Position numbers and translations under genes: made by a program
DNA from: Enterococcus sp. DIV1094
Lineage (GTDB): Bacteria > Bacillota > Bacilli > Lactobacillales > Enterococcaceae
DNA length: 64,000 bases
Direction of reading: 5' to 3'
NCBI RefSeq assembly: GCF_017316305.2
Contig: NZ_CP147250.1
Location: 2,417,001 to 2,481,000, forward strand
Notes under the pieces: model-generated
Databases searched by the model: none
What the model was told of the DNA's origin: nothing
What the model saw: only the letters and a program-made list of their open reading frames with translations
In this document: positions 26,930 through 35,538 of the stretch, in pieces
Position numbering within the stretch: position 1 is the first letter of the stretch
Layout of the letters: every line of letters starts with the position of its first letter

Positions 26930-27562
26930 ATGGAGTTTGGAAAAATCTTAAAAGAAAAAAGAAAACAGTTAGGGATCACTCAAGAAGATTTGGCAAAAAA
27001 ATTGAATGTCAGTCGATCAGCGATCTCAAATTGGGAAATAGGTAGAAACTATCCAGATATACATACCTTAGTAGAAATATCGGCACTTTTAGCTGTTTCT
27101 TTAGATGAACTACTAGAGAATACAGATGCAATTGAGGAAGCAGTCGAATCGGAGCTGAAACAGAAACGACGACTGAAGAAAATGGTGGTCGGTATATCAA
27201 CTTGTTTTGCGATCTTTTTGGCAATGGGGATTTTGTATTTTGTGACGAATCAACCAAAAATCGAATGGGCTCAAGCAAAGACGACTACATCTGGTGAAGT
27301 GGTGCTTTTCAACAAAAAAGATATTAAAGAGATCAATCTATCAGATAAAAAATTATCGATCGTCTTTGATTTACCGGATGAAAATCACTATGCAGGTTAT
27401 TACGTAGATGGTAGTGAGCAATTGGGAGAAGTTAACTTGGATATTTATAAAATGCAAAATTCTGAGATCAGCAAGCATGGAGTCGATCACGACGGTCTTG
27501 TTGAGATCGACCTTAGCAATTTTACAAGAGTAAAAAAAGTCAATATCAATCATGCACAATAG
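26930..27562 (+). CDS. Membrane-anchored XRE-type transcriptional regulator
   Basis: A 210-residue protein with an N-terminal helix-turn-helix of the Cro/XRE family (residues about 6-60, with ITQEDLAKKLNVSRSAISNWE and YPDIHTLVEISALLAVSLDELL). A charged KQKRRLKK stretch and one transmembrane helix follow (about residues 84-105). The remaining about 105 residues would be extracytoplasmic and match no family I know. This suggests a sensor that reads an outside signal directly, but the target is unknown; the divergent secreted-protein gene is a candidate. AAGGAGGAGATG precedes the ATG. Confidence 0.85.
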   Translation: MEFGKILKEKRKQLGITQEDLAKKLNVSRSAISNWEIGRNYPDIHTLVEISALLAVSLDELLENTDAIEEAVESELKQKRRLKKMVVGISTCFAIFLAMGILYFVTNQPKIEWAQAKTTTSGEVVLFNKKDIKEINLSDKKLSIVFDLPDENHYAGYYVDGSEQLGEVNLDIYKMQNSEISKHGVDHDGLVEIDLSNFTRVKKVNINHAQ

Positions 27563-27602
27563 AAAAAATATCAAGTACTAGTGAAAAAATTTAGTTAGAA
27601 AA

Positions 27603-27656
27603 GCAAGCTTCGTGAAGTGATCGCTGATTCAATCACTGCACGAAACTTGCTTTTTT
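27603..27656 (+). terminator. Intrinsic terminator after the XRE gene
   Basis: GCAAG-TTCGTG-AGTGAT arms pair with ATCACT-CACGAA-CTTGC, each block separated by a single mismatch, followed by six T. Confidence 0.82.
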
Positions 27657-27694
27657 AGATTATGCAGAGTTTTTTGGTCGATGTCAGGATAGGA

Positions 27695-28039
27695 TCATTT
27701 TGTGCTTATTTCCTCATAACGCTGAATGACTGCCAGTTTTGCTTCTTCCAAAACTTTCTCATCACGAACTTCAAAGGAACGGCCAGGGATCAGAACCAAA
27801 AGGTATCCTGCTTGAGGGTAAATGGTGCAAAGTATTTTACCATGTTTGCGGTATTTGATATTCCAACCTCGCCAAATATTTTTGTCCATTCTACAGTTTG
27901 AGTAAGCATACTTGGGTTTGATCTTATATCCTTCAGTCAGGTACTCATTTAGTTTCGAAAAAAGCTCGGGATCGGTAAATTCCTTGATTTCAGCTTCTGT
28001 AGGTTGAGTTTCTTTATCAAAGTTTTCGTAATTAAGCAT
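27695..28039 (-). CDS. DUF3788-like protein
   Basis: A 114-residue protein. The region WRGWNIKYRKHGKILCTIYPQAGYLLVLIPGRS resembles the DUF3788 domain, which is often seen as a small cytoplasmic protein of unknown role. No membrane segment or signal peptide is seen. GGAGAAAGTAT precedes the ATG. It has a predicted minus-strand promoter near 28151-28178 followed by a cre-like site, so it is probably repressed by CcpA on preferred sugars. Confidence 0.72.
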   Translation of the reverse strand: MLNYENFDKETQPTEAEIKEFTDPELFSKLNEYLTEGYKIKPKYAYSNCRMDKNIWRGWNIKYRKHGKILCTIYPQAGYLLVLIPGRSFEVRDEKVLEEAKLAVIQRYEEISTK

Positions 28040-28129
28040 ATACTTTCTCCTTTTTTTATTTATTAAGTAGAGAGATCTTCAGAAATTAACTCAGTCGTTG
28101 CATAGAAGAGTCAGCTTCTTTCGTTTTAA

Positions 28130-28143
28130 TGTAAACGATTTCT
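28130..28143 (-). promoter_or_regulatory. cre-like site upstream of the DUF3788 gene
   Basis: TGTAAACGATTTCT matches the cre consensus TGWAANCGNTNWCA at 13 of 14 positions. On the minus strand it falls at about +1 to +14 of the transcript predicted from TATAAT at 28156-28151 (weak -35 TTTCAA at 28178-28173, 16-bp spacer). Confidence 0.6.
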
Positions 28144-28263
28144 TAAAATGATTATAACAAATGAGAGATCATTTGAAAAACCATCGTCCATTCGCATGTT
28201 TTTCAAATATATAGGGGAATCAATATGGTAAACTGATTAAAAGAGCTGAAAGTGAGGATTCAG

Positions 28264-29034
28264 ATGATCGAAAAGAAACCAAAAGGACGTGACGGTGTAG
28301 TTATCCAAGAAGAGCATGTGATTCGTCCAAAAAAAGTTTGGTCAGAGGATGTTCAAAAGTTTTTAAGGTATCTGAGAGAAAAAGGTGTAGATTATGTCCC
28401 AGAACCGTATGGCTATGATGAACAAGGAAATGAAGTGGTTTCTTATCTGGCTGGTGAGGTCTATGACTATCCGTTACCACCACAACTGTTGACGGATGCT
28501 GCTATTTGTTCCGCAGGGCGATTGCTAAGAAATTTTCACGATCAAAATCAAGCCTATCTTGCTTTTTTGAGCGGGGAAGAAAAATGGATGCTCCAGTCAT
28601 TCGGGGAGCCTGAGGTGATGTGCCATAATGACTTTGCTCCATATAATGTGACAACAGAAAATGGTCTAGCCATTGGTATCATTGATTTTGACACAATAGC
28701 TCCCGGTTCAAGAATTTGGGATGTGAGCTATGGTGCCTATCGTTGGGTACCTTTGGAGTCGGCACAAGAAACCCTGATCACGGACGAAGCTTGTCTTCGG
28801 TTGAAAAAATTTATTGAAGCTTATGGCCTTCATGAATCTGCCTATCCAGACTTGATTCCTACGATGGTCAAACGCCTCGCTTATATGATTGCGTTCATTA
28901 CTTATGCAGCCGAAAGTGGCGAAGCAAATTTTCAAACAAATATTCAAGATGGGCATACCAAAAAATATGAACAAGATATTCATTGGTTGCTAGAAAATGA
29001 GGAAAAGATTTTAAAAGAGTTACAAAGAAAATAA
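28264..29034 (+). CDS. Phosphotransferase (APH/choline-kinase fold)
   Basis: A 256-residue kinase-like protein. The catalytic loop is CHNDFAPYNV (about residues 119-128; the Brenner HxDxxxxN motif), and the Mg-binding aspartate is in IIDFDTIAPG. The region before is a small N-lobe with EEHVIRPKK containing a likely ATP-binding Lys. It belongs to the aminoglycoside phosphotransferase superfamily, but such chromosomal proteins usually act on other small alcohols; resistance is not claimed. ATG 28264 fits AGTGAGG at 28251-28257; the GTG at 28252 lies inside that site. Confidence 0.8.
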   Translation: MIEKKPKGRDGVVIQEEHVIRPKKVWSEDVQKFLRYLREKGVDYVPEPYGYDEQGNEVVSYLAGEVYDYPLPPQLLTDAAICSAGRLLRNFHDQNQAYLAFLSGEEKWMLQSFGEPEVMCHNDFAPYNVTTENGLAIGIIDFDTIAPGSRIWDVSYGAYRWVPLESAQETLITDEACLRLKKFIEAYGLHESAYPDLIPTMVKRLAYMIAFITYAAESGEANFQTNIQDGHTKKYEQDIHWLLENEEKILKELQRK

Positions 29035-29067
29035 AAGATGAACTTGCTTGAAGAAGCATACTCGAGT

Positions 29068-29109
29068 AACCAGGCGACATCCACGAATATTGGTGGGTGC
29101 CGCCTGGTT
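29068..29109. repeat. Strong hairpin between APH-like and AraC genes
   Basis: AACCAGGCG (29068-29076) pairs with CGCCTGGTT (29101-29109), extended inward by CATCCAC/GTGGGTG. There is no T-run on either strand, so it may end convergent transcripts poorly or act as an mRNA stabiliser. Confidence 0.5.
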
Positions 29110-29130
29110 GAAGTCGTTTAGAAATCACGT

Positions 29131-29988
29131 TTACTTAAATCGGATATTTTTCAATTGCTCTTTATCTAGTTTTCTGAATTTGGAAGGACAGTAACCCATG
29201 TTTTTGGAAAAAGTTTTTGAAAACAAAAACTCATCTTTGTAGCCAATCCTGTGCGCGATTTCTTTGATGGTTGCATCAGAATCGAGTAGTAGATCGACAG
29301 AGACTCTCATTCTGTGGTTAGTGATTATTTTTTTAGGGCTCGAATGAAATTTAGACATACATAATTTGTACAATTGGCTATAACTTATATTAAAATGTTC
29401 AGCGATGTTTAGCGGGGAAATATTGTCCATATAATGATTATTTATGTAATCAACAATATTAACCTCAGTAGGTCTATTTGTGTTTAAAGAAGGTAGTAAA
29501 AAAGTCTTTTTGATCCGGTACAAAAAATCATATAAAGCGGCTGTATTTCGAAGCTCTTTTAAAGACTCAGATTCATCGATCTGTTCTCTGTTATCTTGTA
29601 TGATCTCTAGCATGATTTTTTTTATATTGCTCGTCATATCATCAGTTAAGGTTGCGGTATGCTTATTTACGAGTGTTGTTTCGTCTAGAAAATCAAAAAT
29701 TTTTTCTCCTTGAACACCTAACCAAATCAGTGTCCATGGCTGTGCTTTATCTGTATAATATCTCACTTTTTGTCCTTGGAAAAAGAAGAAAACATTATTT
29801 TTTTTTAGTTCATAATGTTGTCCATCTACTTCTAAGAAACCTTTGCCAGATAAGACATAATGAAATATCCATTTTTGCTGAACAGTATACCTGCGAACAG
29901 TAGAGTTTGCTTGGTAAGATTCATATCCGCATTGAGAGAGCGAAATAGGGGTTGCAATTGATTGACTATGGTACCAAAAATCTTCCAT
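29131..29988 (-). CDS. AraC family transcriptional regulator
   Basis: A 285-residue regulator with an N-terminal cupin-like sensor (KWIFHYVLSGKGFLEVDGQHYEL, about residues 38-60) and a C-terminal double helix-turn-helix (IAEHFNISYSQLYKLCMSKF near 205 and IKEIAHRIGYKDEFLFSKTF near 248, ending PSKFRK). It is divergent from the EIIC/GH35 pair and is the natural activator of those genes, responding to a galactoside or its product (inference). The ATG at 29988 is chosen because AAAGG lies 9 nt upstream; an in-frame ATG at 29997 would touch that site. Confidence 0.88.
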   Translation of the reverse strand: MEDFWYHSQSIATPISLSQCGYESYQANSTVRRYTVQQKWIFHYVLSGKGFLEVDGQHYELKKNNVFFFFQGQKVRYYTDKAQPWTLIWLGVQGEKIFDFLDETTLVNKHTATLTDDMTSNIKKIMLEIIQDNREQIDESESLKELRNTAALYDFLYRIKKTFLLPSLNTNRPTEVNIVDYINNHYMDNISPLNIAEHFNISYSQLYKLCMSKFHSSPKKIITNHRMRVSVDLLLDSDATIKEIAHRIGYKDEFLFSKTFSKNMGYCPSKFRKLDKEQLKNIRFK

Positions 29989-30050
29989 TACTTCCATCCT
30001 TTAAATTATCATTTATGAAGAAAATTCCATGTTTTAAGTATAAAATATCA

Positions 30051-30101
30051 TGTTCAAAAGTTCAATTCGAATGTATACTCTTTTCATGGATAGCGCTTCC
30101 A
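30051..30101 (+). promoter_or_regulatory. EIIC/GH35 promoter region with cre-like site
   Basis: TGTTCA at 30051-30056 and TATACT at 30074-30079 are 17 bp apart. A cre-like GGATAGCGCTTCCA at 30088-30101 has a palindromic AGCGCT core (11 of 14 positions) and lies at the expected transcription start. The shared region with the divergent AraC gene also holds ATGTTTTAAGTA and ATGTTCAAAAGT, possible activator half-sites. Confidence 0.45.
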
Positions 30102-30137
30102 ATATGTTTTTTTATATTTTTGAAAGTGGTGAATAGA

Positions 30138-31493
30138 GTGAGTAGTAAAATAATGGATGGGATTCAGAATAAAATTTTACCCATTGCGACTAAAATTGGT
30201 AACCAACGATTTTTAGTTGCGCTTAGAGATTCTTTTATAGGAACGATGCCTGTAGTAATGACAGGTTCGATTGCTATACTGATCAATGCATTTTTAGTTG
30301 ACATTCCTAGTCAATTCAATTTAGAAAATATCACAGCGATGTTCCAATGGTGGGTGGATATCAATAGTTTAGTTTTTAAAGGAAGTATCTCAGTTGTTGC
30401 TTTACTCTTTATTTATTGTTTAGGTGTAAATATTGCGAAAATATACAATATCGATACATTATCTTCTGGTTTAGTTGCTTTATCGGCCTTTATTATTTCG
30501 ATTGGAAATTCTATGACTTCAACTTATAGTCTAACGAATACTGGGAATGCTGATCTTTCAAGTCTATTTAAAGGAATCGATGGCATAACAGTAACAGGAA
30601 ATAACTTGAATGTGACGATCACAGGTTTACTGCCTGGTGCGCAAATCAATTCAAATGGATACTTTACAGCGATAATCGTAGGTTTTCTTTCTTCGATTGT
30701 TTTCTGTAAATTAATGGGGAAAAATTGGACGATAAAATTACCAGAGACAGTTCCTCCTGCGATTGCCAAACCTTTTTTATCGATCATTCCGGCTCTTGTT
30801 TCTTTATATATAGTTGGTGTTATCACTTATTTCTTCAGCCAAATCACTGGCTCGTTACTGATCGATTGGATCTATAGAGTGTTACAAACGCCATTGTTAG
30901 GTTTATCGCAAAGCTTCTTTGCTGTAGTGTTAGTCGCTGTATTGACGCAATTTTTCTGGTTTTTTGGTATTCACGGTGGAAATGTGATGGCACCGATCAT
31001 GGAGGGCGTTTTTGGCGTCGCTTTGCTAGCTAACTTAGAAGCTTTCCAAAACAATGAACCAATTCCATATGTTTGGACAAGTGCCTCATATGGTTCGTAT
31101 GTTTGGTATGCGACGTTAGGTTTGTTGATCGCTATTTTTTGGTTCTCAAAAAATGGTCATTACAAAGAAGTGGCTAAATTAGGCGTTGCTCCATGTCTGT
31201 TCAATATTGGGGAACCAGTGATGTATGGACTACCTACAGTATTGAATCCACTTTTGTTTATTCCTTTCATTCTTTGTCCAGCTGTAATGTCTAGTGTGGC
31301 ATATTTAGCAACTGATCTAGGCTGGGTTTCTCCAGTGACACAGAATGTCACGTGGGTCATGCCCCCTGTTTTATATGGCTTCTTTTCAACCGGTTTTGAT
31401 TGGCGAGCCATTGTCTTATCACTTGTAAACTTAACTTTAGCTACTCTGATCTATTTACCATTTGTCAAAATGGCGGATAAGGAAGCGGTATAA
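30138..31493 (+). CDS. PTS EIIC, lactose/cellobiose family
   Basis: A membrane permease of 451 residues that would move a beta-linked disaccharide with phosphorylation by a partner EIIB. About ten hydrophobic helices are visible. Family landmarks are LPIATKIGNQRFLVALRDSFIG at the start, WFFGIHGGNVMAPIMEG near residue 280, and NIGEPVMYGLP near 355. The GTG at 30138 has AAAGTGGTG upstream; GTG 30129 and ATG 30153 are alternatives. No EIIA or EIIB gene is adjacent, so it must borrow them. It is followed 92 bp later by the GH35 gene. Confidence 0.9.
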   Translation: MSSKIMDGIQNKILPIATKIGNQRFLVALRDSFIGTMPVVMTGSIAILINAFLVDIPSQFNLENITAMFQWWVDINSLVFKGSISVVALLFIYCLGVNIAKIYNIDTLSSGLVALSAFIISIGNSMTSTYSLTNTGNADLSSLFKGIDGITVTGNNLNVTITGLLPGAQINSNGYFTAIIVGFLSSIVFCKLMGKNWTIKLPETVPPAIAKPFLSIIPALVSLYIVGVITYFFSQITGSLLIDWIYRVLQTPLLGLSQSFFAVVLVAVLTQFFWFFGIHGGNVMAPIMEGVFGVALLANLEAFQNNEPIPYVWTSASYGSYVWYATLGLLIAIFWFSKNGHYKEVAKLGVAPCLFNIGEPVMYGLPTVLNPLLFIPFILCPAVMSSVAYLATDLGWVSPVTQNVTWVMPPVLYGFFSTGFDWRAIVLSLVNLTLATLIYLPFVKMADKEAV

Positions 31494-31497
31494 TTTT

Positions 31498-31546
31498 AGT
31501 TACTTGATAAATAAACAAATCACCCAAGTGAAAAAGTAACTTTTTA
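31498..31546 (+). terminator. Weak hairpin between EIIC and GH35 genes
   Basis: AGTTACTT (31498-31505) pairs with AAGTAACT (31534-31541), followed by four further T. It may be a partial terminator or processing site that sets the relative level of the GH35 enzyme. Confidence 0.4.
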
Positions 31547-31584
31547 AATTAAAAAATGGAAATTTTGACCAGAAAGAAGTAAAT

Positions 31585-33366
31585 ATGCAAATGTTTGAGA
31601 TACAAGAAGAGTTTTTATTAGATGGAAAACCAGTAAAATTGATCAGTGGAGCGATCCACTATTTTCGAATGACACCGGAACAGTGGGAAGACAGTTTATA
31701 CAATTTGAAAGCTCTCGGTGCGAACACGGTAGAAACCTATATTCCTTGGAATTTACATGAACCGATCGAAGGGGTCTATGATTTTGAGGGGATGAAAGAT
31801 ATCGTTGCTTTTGTGTCATTGGCACAAGAACTGGGCTTGATGGTCATCCTAAGACCATCCGTCTACATTTGTGCCGAATGGGAATTCGGTGGGTTACCAG
31901 CATGGCTCTTGAAAGAAAAAAGACGATTACGCTCGACTGATCCACATTTCATGGCAAAAGTACGCACCTATTTCAGTGTACTTTTGCCCAAATTAGTACC
32001 TCTACAGGTGACTCATGGTGGACCAGTCATCATGATGCAAGTCGAAAATGAGTACGGTTCTTATGGGATGGAAAAAGAATACTTGCGCCAAACTAAGCAA
32101 TTGATGGAAGAGTTTGGGATCGATGTTCCGTTATTTACCTCAGACGGGGCATGGGAAGAAGCATTGGATGCGGGTACATTGATTGAAGAGGATGTATTCG
32201 TGACTGGAAATTTTGGGAGTCATTCCAAAGAAAATGTTGCAGTGATGAAAGCATTTATGGCAAAGCATGAGAAAAATTGGCCAATAATGTGCATGGAATA
32301 CTGGGATGGCTGGTTCAATCGTTGGGGCGAACCGATCATCAAGCGTGACGGGCAAGAGCTAGCGAATGAAGTCAAAGAGATGTTGACGTTAGGTTCTTTG
32401 AATCTTTATATGTTTCATGGAGGAACTAACTTTGGTTTTTACAATGGTTGTTCCGCTCGTGGGGTTCTTGATTTGCCGCAAATAACAAGTTATGACTATG
32501 ATGCGTTATTGACCGAAGCTGGTGAGCCAACTGAGAAATATTTCCATGTGCAAAGAGCGATTAAAGAAGTCTGTCCTGAAGTATGGCAAGCTGAGCCTCG
32601 CAAGAAGGTTTTCGGTACATTAGGAACTTATCCAGTGACCAACAGTGTATCGTTACTCGCAATCAAAGATCAGATCATGACACCACAAGAGACGATATAT
32701 CCATTAACGATGGAAGAAGCAGGTACTGGCTATGGCTACATACTTTATTCAGCCAGTATCAAAAACTATCATCATGAAAACAAATTAAAAGTCGTTGACG
32801 CCGGTGATCGTTTGCATATTTTCGTTGACGGCAGGCTACAAGCAATCCAATATCAAGAAACGCTCGGCGAAGAAATGATGATCAATGGTATGCCGGAGAC
32901 AGAGTGGATTGAACTGGACGTTTTAGTGGAAAACTTAGGTCGGGTAAACTATGGCTTCAAATTAAATAGTCCTACGCAAGCAAAGGGCATACGTGGTGGA
33001 ATCATGCACGATATCCATTTCCATCAAGGATATTTGCAATATGCGTTGACGTTGTCCGAAGAGCAACTACAAAAAATCGATTACACAGCAAATAAAAATG
33101 CCACACAACCTTCTTTTTATCAGGTTGAATTCGCGTTGGAAACCCTTAGTGATACTTTTATCGATTGTAGTGATTATGGTAAAGGTGTAGTGATCGTCAA
33201 TGGCATCAATCTAGGACGGTACTGGCAAAATGGCCCGATCCATTCTTTGTACTGCCCAAAAGAATTTTTGAAAAAAGGATCAAACGAAATCGTGATTTTT
33301 GAAACCGATGGGGTAGAGATCAAGGAACTTATCTTTTGTGAGCAACCAATGATCAGCAAAAAGTAA
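31585..33366 (+). CDS. bgaC: Beta-galactosidase, glycoside hydrolase family 35 (BgaC-like)
   Basis: A cytoplasmic exo-beta-galactosidase of 593 residues with no signal peptide. The N-terminal TIM barrel has SGAIHYFRMTPEQWEDSL and the likely acid/base Glu in QVENEYGSYG (about residue 155). The nucleophile Glu is in CMEYWDGWFNRWGE (about 235), and MFHGGTNFGF follows. Beta-sandwich domains fill the rest, ending with GVVIVNGINLGRYW. GH35 BgaC enzymes of streptococci prefer Gal-beta-1,3-GlcNAc, so host-glycan disaccharides are a plausible substrate. Because it is cytoplasmic, uptake must come from the adjacent EIIC. Confidence 0.93.
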   Translation: MQMFEIQEEFLLDGKPVKLISGAIHYFRMTPEQWEDSLYNLKALGANTVETYIPWNLHEPIEGVYDFEGMKDIVAFVSLAQELGLMVILRPSVYICAEWEFGGLPAWLLKEKRRLRSTDPHFMAKVRTYFSVLLPKLVPLQVTHGGPVIMMQVENEYGSYGMEKEYLRQTKQLMEEFGIDVPLFTSDGAWEEALDAGTLIEEDVFVTGNFGSHSKENVAVMKAFMAKHEKNWPIMCMEYWDGWFNRWGEPIIKRDGQELANEVKEMLTLGSLNLYMFHGGTNFGFYNGCSARGVLDLPQITSYDYDALLTEAGEPTEKYFHVQRAIKEVCPEVWQAEPRKKVFGTLGTYPVTNSVSLLAIKDQIMTPQETIYPLTMEEAGTGYGYILYSASIKNYHHENKLKVVDAGDRLHIFVDGRLQAIQYQETLGEEMMINGMPETEWIELDVLVENLGRVNYGFKLNSPTQAKGIRGGIMHDIHFHQGYLQYALTLSEEQLQKIDYTANKNATQPSFYQVEFALETLSDTFIDCSDYGKGVVIVNGINLGRYWQNGPIHSLYCPKEFLKKGSNEIVIFETDGVEIKELIFCEQPMISKK

Positions 33367-33505
33367 ATTTGAACGTTAGGGTTTCAACTAGGGAATGTGT
33401 CCTTCTCCTTTTGACTTTATCGAGGCTATGGAGTGGATAACGGCAACTAACTCTTATATATTTGGATGGAAAGACGTTTAAAAAAAGATATATGACATTG
33501 CTGGA

Positions 33506-33540
33506 AACACGTAGACAAGAAACTACGTGTTTTTTCTTTT
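33506..33540 (+). terminator. Intrinsic terminator after GH35 region
   Basis: A 9-bp stem AACACGTAG/CTACGTGTT around an 8-nt loop is followed by TTTTTCTTTT. Confidence 0.82.
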
Positions 33541-33726
33541 TTAAAAGTTCTAGTCCTTAAAACATAGCTGCGCTTAGAACGTAGTATAGTTGATTCTACG
33601 GATTACTTGAGGATGAATCGTGGGAATAGTCGAACGATCAGGGGGAAGCTTGCTGTATGAAGGGAAAGATGGCAGATATTCACTATTTAACTGATTTATG
33701 GTAAAATGCGAAAGATACTTGGTTAT

Positions 33727-33778
33727 AAGAGATTGTTCAGGGATAATCTTTTTATTTTATGGAAAAGATAAGTTATCC
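33727..33778 (+). promoter_or_regulatory. Candidate attenuator in rbgA leader
   Basis: AAGAGATT (33727-33734) can pair with AATCTTTT (33745-33752), a terminator-like hairpin followed by T-rich sequence. GGATAA (33741-33746) can instead pair with TTATCC (33773-33778). The two foldings share bases, a pattern typical of attenuation; the signal is unknown. Confidence 0.35.
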
Positions 33779-33862
33779 ATCGTTCTCCCCAGTTACACGT
33801 TACTTGGATTTATGGGAAAAACGCTCTTAAAACCTTGATATGAAAGGAGTGGCCTTAAAGTA

Positions 33863-34723
33863 ATGACTATCCAATGGTTTCCAGGGCATATGGCGAAAGC
33901 CAGACGTGAAGTTTCAGAAAAAATGAAGTATGTCGATATCGTTTTTGAACTAGTCGATGCACGCTTGCCTTTATCTTCACGTAATCCAATGCTAGACCAG
34001 ATCATTCAACAAAAACCAAGACTTGTTCTGTTGAACAAAGCAGATTTAGCCGATCCACAACAAACAAAATTATGGCAACAATATTTTAGAAAACAAGGAC
34101 ATCAAGCCTTAGCAATCACTGCACAGGAAAGTAAAGGAATCAAGGCGTTGATTCCTGCTGCAAAAGAAGCACTGAAAGAAAAGCGGGAAAGAGATGCAGC
34201 TCGTGGGATCAAACCTCGAGCGATCCGCGCGATGGTTTTAGGTATCCCCAATGTAGGGAAATCGACCTTGATGAATCGATTAGTTGGTAAAAAAATCGCG
34301 CAGACAGGAAATAAACCTGGTGTGACGAAAGGGCAACAATGGCTTCGTTTAGGTAGTGAATTAGAACTCTTAGATACACCGGGGATTTTATGGCCTAAGT
34401 TTGAAGATGAGGAAATCGGGAAGAAATTAGCATTGACTGGCGCGATCAAAGATCAATTGGTCCATCTTGATGATCTAGCGATTTACGGTTTAGATTTCTT
34501 TGCCCGTTATTACCCAAATAAAATCAGTGAACGTTATGGATTGTCACCAGAAGAAGAGCAACAAATCGCACCTGAACTTTTGATGACGATCACGCAACGT
34601 AGAGGGTATCGAGATGATTATGACCGTGGGAGCGAGCTAGTGGTCTTTGATATTCGCCAAGGAAAACTAGGCCGCTATACTTTGGATCGCTGTGAGGAAA
34701 TGGAAGAGACTACGCATGAGTGA
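33863..34723 (+). CDS. rbgA: Ribosome biogenesis GTPase RbgA (YlqF)
   Basis: Essential late assembly factor of the 50S subunit. The protein has 286 residues. The circularly permuted GTPase order is visible: the G4 motif NKADL (about residues 58-62) comes first, then the P-loop [14 protein letters not shown] (about 127-140) and [18 protein letters not shown] at the N-terminus is characteristic. AAAGGAGTGG precedes the ATG. Its stop overlaps rnhB, so they are co-translated. It is preceded by a long leader. Confidence 0.96.
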   Translation: MTIQWFPGHMAKARREVSEKMKYVDIVFELVDARLPLSSRNPMLDQIIQQKPRLVLLNKADLADPQQTKLWQQYFRKQGHQALAITAQESKGIKALIPAAKEALKEKRERDAARGIKPRAIRAMVLGIPNVGKSTLMNRLVGKKIAQTGNKPGVTKGQQWLRLGSELELLDTPGILWPKFEDEEIGKKLALTGAIKDQLVHLDDLAIYGLDFFARYYPNKISERYGLSPEEEQQIAPELLMTITQRRGYRDDYDRGSELVVFDIRQGKLGRYTLDRCEEMEETTHE

Positions 34724-35483
34724 ATCCATCCAAAGCATCAAAGAAAGACTGAAACAAATCACAACCTTAGATGATCCAGTGGTCACTCAACTAAGATTGG
34801 ATGAGCGAAAAGGTGTGCAGCAAGCGTTGCTCTCTTTTGAAAAGCGCTTGGCAAAAGAAGCACTGATCCGAGAAAAATATGAAACGATGTCTTTCTATGA
34901 AAAAGAAGGGTACGCACAAGGGCATCAACTGATTGCTGGCATCGATGAAGTCGGCAGAGGTCCGTTAGCTGGTCCTGTTGTCTCCGCAGCAGTTATTTTA
35001 CCTAACGATGTTTCAATCTATGGTTTGAATGATTCAAAGCAACTTTCGGAGAAAAAGCGGGAAGAATTGTACGAGCAGATCCAAGAAAAAGCTCTCTCGA
35101 TCGGTATCGGTGTGATCGATGAACAGACGATCGATCGTGTCAATATTTACGAAGCAAGTAAATTAGCGATGTGTGAAGCGGTGAAACAATTGACCCCTCA
35201 ACCTACGTATTTATTGATCGATGCAATGACGTTAGATTTACCGATTGCACAAAATAAACTGATCAAAGGGGATGCTCGCTCGATCTCGATCGCAGCTGCA
35301 AGTATTATTGCGAAAGTCTATCGTGATCGATTGATGAAGGAATATGAGGAACAATACCCTGGCTACGGTTTTGCGAAAAATGCAGGTTACGGTACCAAAG
35401 AGCATCTCTTAGGATTAGCGCAACACGGTATTACACCGATCCATCGTAAAAGCTTTGCACCAGTCAAACAATATTTATCATAA
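34716..35483 (+). CDS. rnhB: Ribonuclease HII
   Basis: Cleaves RNA in RNA:DNA hybrids and removes misincorporated ribonucleotides. The protein has 255 residues. [21 protein letters not shown] carries the catalytic DE pair (about residues 75-95). [13 protein letters not shown] follows, LIDAMTLDL holds another catalytic Asp, and [21 protein letters not shown] completes the site. An N-terminal extension of about 70 helical residues is typical of Firmicutes RnhB. The ATG at 34716 overlaps the rbgA stop by 8 bp. Confidence 0.96.
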   Translation: MSESIQSIKERLKQITTLDDPVVTQLRLDERKGVQQALLSFEKRLAKEALIREKYETMSFYEKEGYAQGHQLIAGIDEVGRGPLAGPVVSAAVILPNDVSIYGLNDSKQLSEKKREELYEQIQEKALSIGIGVIDEQTIDRVNIYEASKLAMCEAVKQLTPQPTYLLIDAMTLDLPIAQNKLIKGDARSISIAAASIIAKVYRDRLMKEYEEQYPGYGFAKNAGYGTKEHLLGLAQHGITPIHRKSFAPVKQYLS

Positions 35484-35488
35484 ACAAT

Positions 35489-35535
35489 GCGCCGCTTTTC
35501 ACGTATCTTATTAAAAAGATTAGAAAAGGTGGCGC
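35489..35535 (+). promoter_or_regulatory. Hairpin sequestering the dprA ribosome-binding site
   Basis: GCGCCGCTTTT (35489-35499) pairs with AAAAGGTGGCGC (35524-35535) across a loop of about 24 nt. The right arm contains the Shine-Dalgarno AAAGGTGG of dprA, whose ATG is at 35539. Confidence 0.55.
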
Positions 35536-35538
35536 TTT

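Larger units (their letters stand above)
33367..33862 (+). other. 496-bp gap: terminator then rbgA leader
   Basis: No gene is seen. The left part holds an intrinsic terminator (33506-33540). The right part holds a predicted promoter (TTCACT 33679-33684, TAAAAT 33702-33707, 17-bp spacer) and an mRNA leader of about 150 nt with two competing hairpins before rbgA. Confidence 0.5.

Noticed and set aside
28264-29034. Aminoglycoside resistance by the APH-like kinase
   Set aside because: The fold motifs are shared with many kinases acting on other small molecules. Nothing in the sequence specifies an antibiotic substrate.
29952-30137. Long N-terminal extension of the EIIC frame
   Set aside because: It overlaps the divergent AraC start, the promoter and the cre-like site. 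Homologous EIIC proteins begin close to the GTG at 30138.
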